From positions 62,001 through 126,000 of the forward strand of contig NZ_LGAP01000017.1 of NCBI RefSeq assembly GCF_001270265.1: DNA of 64,000 nt, in the 5' to 3' direction. Positions 39,495 through 47,469 of the stretch are shown here, in pieces (within the stretch, counting starts at the first letter, position 1; each line of letters starts with the position of its first letter). The stretch is from Ensifer adhaerens (GTDB lineage Bacteria; Pseudomonadota; Alphaproteobacteria; Rhizobiales; Rhizobiaceae). Position numbers and translations under genes: made by a program. The notes beneath the pieces were generated by a model. The model did no database searches and was not told the origin of the DNA. It worked only from the letters and a program-made list of their open reading frames with translations.

Positions 39495-40157
39495 ATGATG
39501 GCAGTTTCACTGGAAATTGGGAAAACGCTTGCCGATTTTTGCCGACCGGACCGGATGGCGCTGGTCGTCTACGACATGCAGGTGGGGATCGCCAACCAGG
39601 TCAAAAATGGCCCGGCGATCCTGGCTGAGGTGCTGAAGGTTCTGGAGGCGGCACGGGCTGGCGGCTATCCCGTCATCTTTCTGCGGCACCTGTCGATGCC
39701 GAAGCCGCTGATGGGCGCGTTCCAGATGCGCCAGGCGATGGCCTGGCAGCGCACGGACGACCCTGATGCAGTGAAGCCCTGGTTCCTGCGCGGCACGCCG
39801 GGCTTCGAACTGGTGCCGGAACTGGCGCCGCGCGAGGGCGAAGCGATCCTGGACAAGATCACGTTCTCGGCCTTCGAGGGTACGCCGCTTGCCATCATTC
39901 TGCGCGATCTCGGGCTCACCTCGTTTGCCATCTGCGGCATTGCAACAGAAATCGGCATCGACCCGACCGTGCGTCATGGCGCCGATCTTGGGCTCGTGCC
40001 GATCGTCATCCGCGACGCCTGCGGTGCCGGCCACCACGAGGCGGGCGAACGCTCGATGGACAACATCGCCTTCATGGGCGATGCGATCCTGACCGGCGTG
40101 GACGGGATCATCGAGGCGATGGCAAGAGGCGCTACAACCATTCCGGGTGTCGCCTGA
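39495..40157 (+). CDS. Isochorismatase-like hydrolase lacking the usual cysteine
   Basis: A 220-residue protein of the isochorismatase/cysteine hydrolase fold. The aspartate of ALVVYDMQVG and lysine of LDKITFSAF fit the catalytic Asp and Lys. Where nicotinamidase-type members have the nucleophilic Cys (pattern ATExCV), this protein reads GIATEIGIDPT, with Gly. True isochorismatases such as EntB and PhzD also lack the Cys and have Gly there, so the reaction may be vinyl-ether hydrolysis or the enzyme may be inactive as an amidase. No siderophore genes lie nearby. ATG 39498 is an alternative start. Confidence 0.8.
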   Translation: MMAVSLEIGKTLADFCRPDRMALVVYDMQVGIANQVKNGPAILAEVLKVLEAARAGGYPVIFLRHLSMPKPLMGAFQMRQAMAWQRTDDPDAVKPWFLRGTPGFELVPELAPREGEAILDKITFSAFEGTPLAIILRDLGLTSFAICGIATEIGIDPTVRHGADLGLVPIVIRDACGAGHHEAGERSMDNIAFMGDAILTGVDGIIEAMARGATTIPGVA

Positions 40158-40244
40158 CAGCCGACGGCGCGGCTTTGCGAAGCTGCGCCGGATACCGGGC
40201 TCTGCCGGCGGCGGCAACGTGCCGCAAGGAGCGAAAACCCGCTG

Positions 40245-41453
40245 TTAGCGGGCCAGGCTCATGCGCCATGTTTCGGTATCGCCAAATCCCTTGATGTGCG
40301 TGATTTCGCCGGCTTCAAACGCGAATTTGCCATCGAGGGCGGCCTTGACGTCACGTGTCGTGACGATACACCCGGCGTGACCGATCGCTTCGAGCCGTGC
40401 CGCAAGGTTCACTGGTGCTCCCCAGATGTCGTAGGCATAGCGGGTGCGGCCCAGCACTCCGGCAGTGACCGATCCCGAGGCCATGCCGATGCGCAAATGC
40501 AGCGCGACCCCGTGCGCCCTGCCGACATTTTCAGCGATCTCGAACGCGAGGAAGCCGAAGCCGGCGGCTGCCTCTACGCCATTGGGATGGGCGCTTGGTA
40601 CTCCCGCTGCGGCCAGATAGGCGTCGCCGATGGTTTTGATCTTCTCGACGCCGAACCGGGCAGATGCCGCGTCGAGCTGCGAGAAGAAATCGTCGAGCAG
40701 CGCGACCGTCCGCTCCGGGCCGAGCTCGTTGGAAAGCCTGACGAATTGAACGATATCGATGAGCAGCACCGCAGCCATATCGAATTTCTTGATCGTGGCG
40801 GCGTGATCACCCTTGCGCAACTGGTCGACGATCTCGGCGGGCATGATCGACAGCATGAGATTGCTCAGACGCATCTGGGCATCGCGCGCCAGCGTGAGGG
40901 CATAGTGCATGGTGGCGAACATCAGAAGGGTGACGGTCAGGATCGACGAGACGTTTACGAGCTGGAGGAAGTTCTCGTCGGCATAGACGCCAGGCCATGG
41001 CGTCGGAAAAGCAATGCCGCCGAGGATGATGATCGCGGCGGAGAGGAGGCCCAGGCTGGCGACCATGCGCCAATGATCGAGGCCCAGGATTGCAAATGCG
41101 ACGGGCGTGACGCCGAGGAGATTCAGCAGGGCGCCAGAATTCCGGCCGAGATGCGCGCTGACGATCGTCAGTGCCACAGCACTTATGGCGAATCCCCAAA
41201 GCGCCGACGCCCGCTTTCCAAACCGATGGAACAGAGGTGTCATTGCGGCGGCGACTGCCAGCAGAACATTGCAAAGGACCAGCCCTTGCAGGCTCGATTG
41301 CCCGTGGAGCGCGTAGATGACGGCGAAACCACTTGCCGAGACAGCGATAACGGCTGCTGCCAGGTTGGCGACCGATATGCCCTGTCGATCCGCCTCGCAC
41401 GCCTCAGTCAGGCCCAGTTCCGCCAACCAACGTATCGCGCTTGTCCAAGACAT
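40245..41453 (-). CDS. Membrane adenylyl cyclase, class III
   Basis: Predicted to make cyclic AMP from ATP. The 402-residue protein has about six membrane helices in the first 200 residues and a C-terminal class III cyclase domain. The first metal aspartate is in VLLIDIVQFVRLS, the second in KTIGDAYLAAAG; the preceding lysine (KIKTIGD) and DIWGAPVNLAAR give the Lys/Asp pair that selects adenine, with Asn and Arg of NLAAR as transition-state residues. All catalytic residues are present. ATG 41453 is preferred; a TTG at 41495 would add 14 residues. It is divergent from the GNAT gene. Confidence 0.9.
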   Translation of the reverse strand: MSWTSAIRWLAELGLTEACEADRQGISVANLAAAVIAVSASGFAVIYALHGQSSLQGLVLCNVLLAVAAAMTPLFHRFGKRASALWGFAISAVALTIVSAHLGRNSGALLNLLGVTPVAFAILGLDHWRMVASLGLLSAAIIILGGIAFPTPWPGVYADENFLQLVNVSSILTVTLLMFATMHYALTLARDAQMRLSNLMLSIMPAEIVDQLRKGDHAATIKKFDMAAVLLIDIVQFVRLSNELGPERTVALLDDFFSQLDAASARFGVEKIKTIGDAYLAAAGVPSAHPNGVEAAAGFGFLAFEIAENVGRAHGVALHLRIGMASGSVTAGVLGRTRYAYDIWGAPVNLAARLEAIGHAGCIVTTRDVKAALDGKFAFEAGEITHIKGFGDTETWRMSLAR

Positions 41454-41621
41454 GTCGCCGCTCGCCTTTTGATCGTTGAGACAGGCATTTCGCAATAATA
41501 TAAGTCCGACCTAATGTTCTCAATTTGTGGGGGAAAAGTCAGTCTCAAAGATGCGCTGCGCCCACAATTCGCAGATGCTCCCGAGCAAAGCCACATGCGC
41601 CGCCAAAGAGCAGGAGCCGAC

Positions 41622-42083
41622 ATGACCGACGCACTTCGCATCCGCCCGATTGTCCGCGGCGACTACGAGCAATGGCTGCCGCTCTGGGATGGCTACAACG
41701 CCTTTTATGGTCGCTCGGGTGCAACGGCGCTCGATCCCGCCATTACCGCGATGACCTGGTCGCGCTTCTTCGATGCCTACGAGCCGATGCATGCGCTGGT
41801 GGCCGAAAGCGAAGGCCGGCTCGTCGGGCTCACCCACTACCTCTTTCACCGCAGCACCACGTCCATCGGCCCGAACTGCTATCTCCAGGATCTGTTCACC
41901 AGCGAAGCTGCGCGCGGCAAAGGTGTCGGCGCGGCGCTGATCGAAGCGGTCTACGAGGCCGCACGCAAGGCCGGCTCGCCGCGGGTCTATTGGCAGACGC
42001 ACGAGACCAACGAGACGGCGATGAAGCTCTACGACAAGGTGGCGGAGCGTTCGGGCTTTATCGTTTATCGCAAGATGGTCTAG
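41622..42083 (+). CDS. GNAT-family N-acetyltransferase
   Basis: A 153-residue GCN5-related acetyltransferase. The fold is seen from LRIRPIVRGDYEQWLPLWDGY through LVAESEGRLVGLTHYLF, the acetyl-CoA loop in LFTSEAARGKGVGAALIEAVYEAA (R-x-x-G-x-G/A) and the C-terminal YWQTHETNETAMKLYDKVAERSGF. The ATG at 41622 has GAGCAGGAG upstream; the frame is open from 41514 but without similarity. The substrate is unknown. The last 91 bases are duplicated downstream at 42591-42681. Confidence 0.88.
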   Translation: MTDALRIRPIVRGDYEQWLPLWDGYNAFYGRSGATALDPAITAMTWSRFFDAYEPMHALVAESEGRLVGLTHYLFHRSTTSIGPNCYLQDLFTSEAARGKGVGAALIEAVYEAARKAGSPRVYWQTHETNETAMKLYDKVAERSGFIVYRKMV

Positions 42084-42125
42084 GTTGAGGTCGGCAGAAG
42101 GCCTTGCAACAGCGGGTGAAACGAG

Positions 42126-42581
42126 ATGAGCGCCATGGGCAACGTGCAGGTTTCGACGATCGGCTTCACCAAGTCGTCGGCCGAAGATTTCTTCGATCGC
42201 CTGCAAAAGGCCGGCGTCAAGACGGTCGTCGATGTCCGGCTGCACAACACGTCACAGCTGGCCGGTTTCGCCAAGGCCAATGACCTTGCCTTCTTCCTGA
42301 AGAGAATTGGCGGCATCGACTATGTGCATCAGCCGCTTTTCGCGCCCACCGAGGCGATCATGAAAGCCTACAAGACCGACAAGGGCGACTGGAAGACCTT
42401 CTCGCGGGACTTCTTGGACCTCATGGCGGAGCGCAAGATCGAGCAGCACGTGAAGCCGGAGGCGCTGCAGGGCGCCTGCCTGCTCTGCGCCGAGGACAAA
42501 CCGCACCGCTGCCATCGGACGCTCGTCTGCGAATACCTGAACGACCGCTGGGGCGGGCGCCTTCGCGTCGAGCATCTGTAG
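42126..42581 (+). CDS. DUF488-family protein
   Basis: A 151-residue protein of the DUF488 family. Typical pieces are STIGFTKSSAEDFFDRLQKAGVKTVVDVRL, the middle LAFFLKRIGGIDYVHQP and the C-terminal LLCAEDKPHRCHRTLVCEYL with conserved cysteines and histidines that resemble a metal or active site. The function of the family is not established. It lies 42 bases after the GNAT gene on the same strand. ATG 42135 is an alternative start. Confidence 0.85.
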   Translation: MSAMGNVQVSTIGFTKSSAEDFFDRLQKAGVKTVVDVRLHNTSQLAGFAKANDLAFFLKRIGGIDYVHQPLFAPTEAIMKAYKTDKGDWKTFSRDFLDLMAERKIEQHVKPEALQGACLLCAEDKPHRCHRTLVCEYLNDRWGGRLRVEHL

Positions 42582-42590
42582 GCGGTTGAC

Positions 42591-42681
42591 GCAGACGCAT
42601 GAGACCAAAGAGACGGCGATGACGCCCTATGACCGGGCGGTGGAGCGTTTGGGGTTGGTCGTTTATCGGACGGTGATTTGA
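42591..42681 (+). pseudogene. Duplicated 3' fragment of the GNAT gene
   Basis: Ninety-one bases align without gaps to the last 91 bases of the GNAT gene (41993-42083), with about 71 identical, and the same frame ends at a TGA matching the gene's stop. It encodes a decayed version of QTHETNETAMKLYD (here QTHETKETAMTPYD). There is no start codon or upstream part. It is a remnant left by duplication or by exchange with a related gene, at the left edge of an AT-rich insertion. Confidence 0.8.
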
Positions 42682-42762
42682 GTGGGCGATTGGATACTCG
42701 TTGCCCCGACGATACCGTCACTGCTAGCTTGACCGAGTGGCCAACAATATTCGGTGCAACTT

Positions 42763-43956
42763 ATGCTAAAGCAAACAATAGACCCTGAGTTGGAACAATT
42801 GTTTGCTGATGGCCCGGTCTCCCATCAGACTATGTTGCGTTTCCTCCACGAGATCGAGCGCATCGATCAAGAGGAGATTGCATTTGCGAACTCCTTGCTG
42901 CCGAGCGCGGGCGACTATCTGAATGGGCGTTGGTTGAGGCGCTTCATCACGGCAGATATTTCCGACGATGACGCGAGACGGTGGATGTCTCGCCAGAAGG
43001 CGTTAGTTGGAAGGCTGTGTGCCCTTTTTCCAACCGTCCTCCGTTACGTGACTTTAGAGGAGAAAAGGCGAGCACTAAATATTTTGAGCATGATTTACGG
43101 CTGCGCCAACGACTATGACTATGTAATTTCTAATGGTCGCAGGGATGCGAACAGGAAGAAGATAGTAAATAATATTCGCAATGTTGGCGATATGGTTGAG
43201 AAATTGCTTAATTTTAGTGATTGGAATTATATTGGCTATTCCGAATTTGAGAACGCATACAAATCGTACCATAAAGGCGTAAAGGAGGTTGAGGGCGATC
43301 CATTAACAAGGCTCCAGCATGACCTAAAGTTCCTTGGGTGTTTTTTGAAGCTAAGCCTATATCGCGCTCAGAGTGAAGCCGACTACATCAAGCCGCCTGA
43401 TAACCAAGCCAAGACACGCATCGTGGATTGCGCATATACGGTATCCCTCTGGTGGCGCGGCCCACCACTTGTAACGACGCCTGGCTCTGACTTTTCCGCA
43501 ATGTGCAGCCTCATCTTCGAAATTGCGACCGGTATAGCCGACGAGAGTTTGGCAGGAGCGATCAACCGATTTGCTAGAAGTCAGGAGCGGGCACAAGCTG
43601 ACAAGGATGAACTAGACTATGGTCCGGCCTGGGAGCGCGCGAGGAATGACGATAATTTCTATGATATTAAGGAGACTAGTCTCAGTCTTCAAAACAAAAT
43701 TGAAAAGCTGAACGTAACTCTTCTTGATCCTTCATTGCCGGTTGAAGCAACGGCTATAGTGCGAAGCTTGCTCGATGACGCAATCGAGGAAGCAGAGCGA
43801 AATGAGAACGAGCATGGCCCGTTCCAAATGTGGGCATCGCAGGTGAAGGGAGATTGGAGTGCAGAGCTGCAACTATCCAATGACTTGGAATCTCTGAGAC
43901 TACGGTTGGATATTGAGATTGGCAAACGTCGCCGCGCGGCGCGAGAACGAGGTTGA
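42763..43956 (+). CDS. AT-rich orphan gene of unknown function
   Basis: A 397-residue soluble protein that I do not recognise. It is mainly helical with charged stretches (LRFLHEIERIDQEEIAFANSLL; KIEKLNVTLLD; LLDDAIEEAERNENEHG) and no signal peptide or membrane helix. AT content is visibly higher than in all neighbours, and codons such as ATA, TTA and AGA are used freely, which suggests recent acquisition. ATG 42763 is taken as start; GTG 42754 is possible; no good ribosome site is seen for either. It lies between the GNAT fragment and a tRNA-like sequence. A role in an accessory system is possible but unsupported. Confidence 0.7.
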   Translation: MLKQTIDPELEQLFADGPVSHQTMLRFLHEIERIDQEEIAFANSLLPSAGDYLNGRWLRRFITADISDDDARRWMSRQKALVGRLCALFPTVLRYVTLEEKRRALNILSMIYGCANDYDYVISNGRRDANRKKIVNNIRNVGDMVEKLLNFSDWNYIGYSEFENAYKSYHKGVKEVEGDPLTRLQHDLKFLGCFLKLSLYRAQSEADYIKPPDNQAKTRIVDCAYTVSLWWRGPPLVTTPGSDFSAMCSLIFEIATGIADESLAGAINRFARSQERAQADKDELDYGPAWERARNDDNFYDIKETSLSLQNKIEKLNVTLLDPSLPVEATAIVRSLLDDAIEEAERNENEHGPFQMWASQVKGDWSAELQLSNDLESLRLRLDIEIGKRRRAARERG

Positions 43957-44046
43957 CGTCATTCGAGTGATTTTCGACAAATCGCGTCAACACGGGTCTC
44001 TTTCAGCAAGGTAGTTAGAACTCAACGATGTCTTTTGCATCGTGGT

Positions 44047-44143
44047 CGCGGCGTAGCTCAATGGGAAGAGCAATTCGCTTTCTACTCGGATGGCAACGCA
44101 TTCGGGGGTGGATAGGTTGTGGGTTCGAGCCCCATCGTCGCGT
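44047..44143 (+). tRNA. tRNA-like sequence, Arg(TCT)-like, with 28-nt variable insertion
   Basis: A near-complete cloverleaf. The acceptor stem CGCGGCG (44047-44053) pairs fully with CGTCGCG (44136-44142). The D arm is GCTC-AATGGGAA-GAGC. The anticodon arm (44074-44090) has a TTTCTAC loop, giving anticodon TCT with T33 and A37, but its top pair is mismatched and an extra base precedes it. The T arm is GTGGG-TTCGAGC-CCCAT. Between anticodon and T arms are 28 bases where 5 are usual. CCA is not encoded. It may be a decayed tRNA, a mobile-element tRNA or an unusual functional one. Confidence 0.5.
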
Positions 44144-44299
44144 CTCCTGCTCTGGGAGGGTAAGGGACGATCTCAGAAGTCGTTTGCGAAAACAGGTCTT
44201 CTAACTACTGTTTACGATCCAGATTGCTCGGAGAGCGCATACACGCGGACAGGGGCCTTGGCTTAACCGACGGCGACTACCTGCCGCTTGAGCGCGCCT

Positions 44300-46870
44300 T
44301 CACACCTTCTCGACGAACCCATCGAGCACCCGCTTCTGGCCGGCCTTGTCGAAGTCGATCGTCAGCTTGTTGCCTTCGATGCCTGAGATGTTGCCGTTGC
44401 CGAACTTCATGTGGAAGACGCGGTCGCCGACAGTGAAGCGCGAGGGCTCGGTGCTGGTGGATTTCGCCACCAGCTCGCCGTCGATGGTGCGGCTGCGCGG
44501 GCCGCTTTCGCCATAGCCGATGCGCTCGACCGCGTGGCCGGAGCGCGAGCCCCAGTTGTCGCGCGTCGCATCCGAGCGGTGCTGCTGGGCGCGCTTCCAG
44601 CCGGGGGTCGAGTAGTTGTTCTGGAAGGGATCGGCCTTGTCGAAGCGCGATTGGCCATAGCCGCCGCGGCCGTAACCGCCATAGGACTGCTCGGTCTCGG
44701 CGACCTCGACATGGGTGATCGGCAACTCGTCGAGGAAGCGCGACGGCAACGTCGATTGCCACAGGCCGTGGATACGGCGGTTGGAGACGAACCAGATGTG
44801 GCAGCGGTGTTTTGCGCGGGTGATGCCGACATAGGCGAGGCGGCGTTCTTCCTCGAGGCCGGAGCGGCCGCCCTCGTCGAGCGCGCGCTGATGCGGGAAG
44901 AGGCCTTCTTCCCAACCGGGCAGGAACACGGTGTCGAACTCCAGGCCCTTGGCCGAGTGCAACGTCATGATCGACACGGCGTCGAGGTTCTCGTTCTGCT
45001 CGGCATCCATGACTAGGGCGACGTGTTCGAGGAAGCCGCGCAGGCTCTCGAAGGCTTCCATCGAGCGGATGAGTTCCTTCAGGTTTTCGAGCCGACCCGG
45101 CGCTTCGGCCGATTTGTCGTTCTGCCACATCGCGGTGTAGCCGCTCTCGTCGAGGATCTGCTCGGCAAGTTCGGTATGCACAGTGGTTTCGAGCAGGCTT
45201 TGCCAGCGGCGGAAATCGGCGACGACATCGAACAGCCCCTTGCGGGCCTTGGGCTTCAGCTCGTCGGTCTCGATGATATCGGTCGCAGCGGCCAGCATCG
45301 GCACGTCGCGGGCGCGGGCATAGTCGTGCAGGGTGCGAATTGTGGTGTCGCCAAGGCCGCGCTTCGGCGTGTTGACGATGCGCTCGAAGGCGAGGTCGTC
45401 GGCCGGCTGACAGACGAGCCGGAAATAGGCCATGGCGTCGCGGATCTCGAGCCGCTCGTAAAAGCGCGGACCGCCGATGACGCGGTAGTTCAAGCCCAAC
45501 GTGACGAAGCGATCTTCGAACTCGCGCATCTGGAACGAGGCCCGCACCAGGATCGCCATGTCGTTGAGCTTGTGGCTCTTGCGCTGCAGCTGTTCGATTT
45601 CCTCGCCGACGGCGCGGGCTTCTTCTTCGGAATCCCAGGCCGCGTGCACCTGCACCTTCTCGTCGTCCGGGTCGCTGCGGTCGGTAAATAGCGTCTTGCC
45701 CAGCCGCCCCTCATTGTGGGCGATCAGATGGGCGGCGGCGCCGAGAATATGCTCGGTCGAGCGGTAGTTGCGCTCGAGCTTGATGACCTTGGCGCCCGGG
45801 AAATCCTTTTCGAAGCGCAGAATGTTGTCCACTTCCGCGCCGCGCCAGCCATAGATCGACTGGTCGTCGTCGCCGACGCAGCAAATATTGATTTGCTGCT
45901 GTTTGTTTGCGCTCGCGCTGTCGCCTTCGTCTCTTGAAAAGTGAGATGTCTCACCGGAAGACGGATCGCGTATCAATGAATCGGAGGATGCAGCATTGCC
46001 TCCTGCGTTGGCAGTTGTGGCCTTGCCCTTGGGCCGCTGCGCCAAGAGACGCAGCCACATGTATTGCGCGGTATTGGTGTCCTGATACTCGTCGACCAGG
46101 ATGTAGCGGAACTTGTCGTGGTACTCCTTCAGCACATCCGGATTGGTGCGGAACATTCGGATCGGGTGCAGCAGCAGATCGCCGAAGTCGCAGGCGTTCA
46201 GCGTTCGCAGCCGGTTCTGGTAGGCAGCGTAAAGTTCGCGGCCCTTGCCGTTGGCGAAGGCGCGGGCATCGCCCTCGGGGATCTGTGCCGGGTCGAGGCC
46301 CTTGTTCTTCCAGCCGTCGATCATGCCGGCGAACTGTTTGGCCGGCCAGCGCTTGTCGTCGAGGCCCTCGGCCTGGATGATCTGCTTGATCAATCTGACG
46401 ACGTCGTCGGTGTCTAGGATGGTGAAGTCGGAGCGCAAGCCGACGAGTTCGGCGTGGCGGCGCAAGAGCTTGACGCCGATCGAGTGGAAGGTGCCGAGCC
46501 AGGGCATGCCCTCGACCGCATGGCCGACGAGCACGCCGATGCGCTCCTTCATCTCGCGCGCCGCCTTGTTGGTGAAGGTCACCGCCAGGATCTGCGAGGG
46601 GAAGGCGCGACCGGTGGAAAGAATGTGGGCGATGCGGGTGGTCAATACCCGCGTCTTGCCGGTGCCGGCGCCGGCGAGAACGAGCACCGGGCCATCAAGG
46701 GATTCCACCGCTTCGGCCTGCTCCGGATTGAGGCCGGAGAGATAATCCGGGCGCTGTTGGCGGTCGCGGGCGGCCATGGCGCGCGCGGCAATGCCGCCCG
46801 TTGCCGGCGGCGGCTGCTTGCGCGGGGCCGGCTCATCATCGAAGAAGGGAATGTCGTCGAAACCACTCAT
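44300..46870 (-). CDS. uvrD: UvrD/PcrA-family superfamily 1 DNA helicase
   Basis: 3'-5' DNA helicase acting in nucleotide excision and mismatch repair. The 856-residue protein has motif I AGAGTGKTRVL, Ia FTNKAAREMKER, II VDEYQDTN, III CCVGDDDQSIYGWRGA, IV LERNYRST, V TLHSAKGLEFD and VI RRLAYVGITRAK, in order. The C-terminus has a Gly/Tyr/Ser-rich linker and a Tudor-like end (GDRVFHMKFGNGNISGIEG) that binds RNA polymerase in PcrA. Between motifs II and III it has an insertion of about 45 residues rich in Ser, Ala and Asp. ATG 46870 or 46873 may start it. Confidence 0.93.
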   Translation of the reverse strand: MSGFDDIPFFDDEPAPRKQPPPATGGIAARAMAARDRQQRPDYLSGLNPEQAEAVESLDGPVLVLAGAGTGKTRVLTTRIAHILSTGRAFPSQILAVTFTNKAAREMKERIGVLVGHAVEGMPWLGTFHSIGVKLLRRHAELVGLRSDFTILDTDDVVRLIKQIIQAEGLDDKRWPAKQFAGMIDGWKNKGLDPAQIPEGDARAFANGKGRELYAAYQNRLRTLNACDFGDLLLHPIRMFRTNPDVLKEYHDKFRYILVDEYQDTNTAQYMWLRLLAQRPKGKATTANAGGNAASSDSLIRDPSSGETSHFSRDEGDSASANKQQQINICCVGDDDQSIYGWRGAEVDNILRFEKDFPGAKVIKLERNYRSTEHILGAAAHLIAHNEGRLGKTLFTDRSDPDDEKVQVHAAWDSEEEARAVGEEIEQLQRKSHKLNDMAILVRASFQMREFEDRFVTLGLNYRVIGGPRFYERLEIRDAMAYFRLVCQPADDLAFERIVNTPKRGLGDTTIRTLHDYARARDVPMLAAATDIIETDELKPKARKGLFDVVADFRRWQSLLETTVHTELAEQILDESGYTAMWQNDKSAEAPGRLENLKELIRSMEAFESLRGFLEHVALVMDAEQNENLDAVSIMTLHSAKGLEFDTVFLPGWEEGLFPHQRALDEGGRSGLEEERRLAYVGITRAKHRCHIWFVSNRRIHGLWQSTLPSRFLDELPITHVEVAETEQSYGGYGRGGYGQSRFDKADPFQNNYSTPGWKRAQQHRSDATRDNWGSRSGHAVERIGYGESGPRSRTIDGELVAKSTSTEPSRFTVGDRVFHMKFGNGNISGIEGNKLTIDFDKAGQKRVLDGFVEKV
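45928..45963. repeat. Nested inverted repeat inside the helicase insertion
   Basis: An inner GTGAGA-TG-TCTCAC dyad (45941-45954) is enclosed by CGTCT and AGACG arms. It lies in the in-frame insertion that separates helicase motifs II and III and could be a palindromic element that entered a coding region. Confidence 0.5.
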
Positions 46871-47008
46871 CATGCGGCTCAATGTAGTGATTCGGAGGCG
46901 AAAGGCCAGAAAGGATGTTCTTCTTTTATTCCGTTTTCTGCGCCAGCCGCACCAAGTCTGTGGAAAGACAGTCGATTTCGAAGCCGCTTATCCTCCGCAC
47001 GCGCGTCA

Positions 47009-47413
47009 TCAAGCCGTCCTGTCGAAGGCGGCGTCCACCGGCACCTGCAGCGCAGTTGCCAGCTGGTTGGTTCTGGCGGCAAGCGAGATTACCCGCAAGA
47101 GATCGGCATGCTCGGCATCGGTCATGCCCTTGGCTCTGGCGGCGGCCGTATGGGAATGGGCGCAGTAGCCGCAGCCATTGCTGACGGAAACGGCGATATA
47201 GAGCATTTCCTTGACCAGCGGATCGAGTGCGGAGGGCGTTGCCATCACCGCCTTGACGTCGCGCCAGGTCTGCTCCAGCAGATCCGGATCGAAGGCGAGC
47301 CACAGCCACATATTGTTGATGAAGTCCGATTTGCGCGTGGCGCGGATGTCGTCGAACACGGCTTTTACGCGCGGGTCGGATTCCGGGTCGGTAGGCGGGG
47401 TGATGGTGCTCAT
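47009..47413 (-). CDS. AhpD-like / carboxymuconolactone decarboxylase-fold protein
   Basis: A 134-residue helical protein of the AhpD-like family. The redox or active-site motif is SNGCGYCAHSH, a CxxC with following His, seen in alkylhydroperoxidase D-type proteins. VKEMLYIAVSVSNGCGYC is the core signature. It is encoded 56 bases downstream of the Tat-exported cyclase-family gene on the same strand and is probably cotranscribed. The substrate is unknown. Confidence 0.85.
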   Translation of the reverse strand: MSTITPPTDPESDPRVKAVFDDIRATRKSDFINNMWLWLAFDPDLLEQTWRDVKAVMATPSALDPLVKEMLYIAVSVSNGCGYCAHSHTAAARAKGMTDAEHADLLRVISLAARTNQLATALQVPVDAAFDRTA

Positions 47414-47469
47414 GAGGTCTCCTGGTCAAAGGTCTCCGGCGGCGCTTGGCCGCCGGATCGGCAAAGGGG

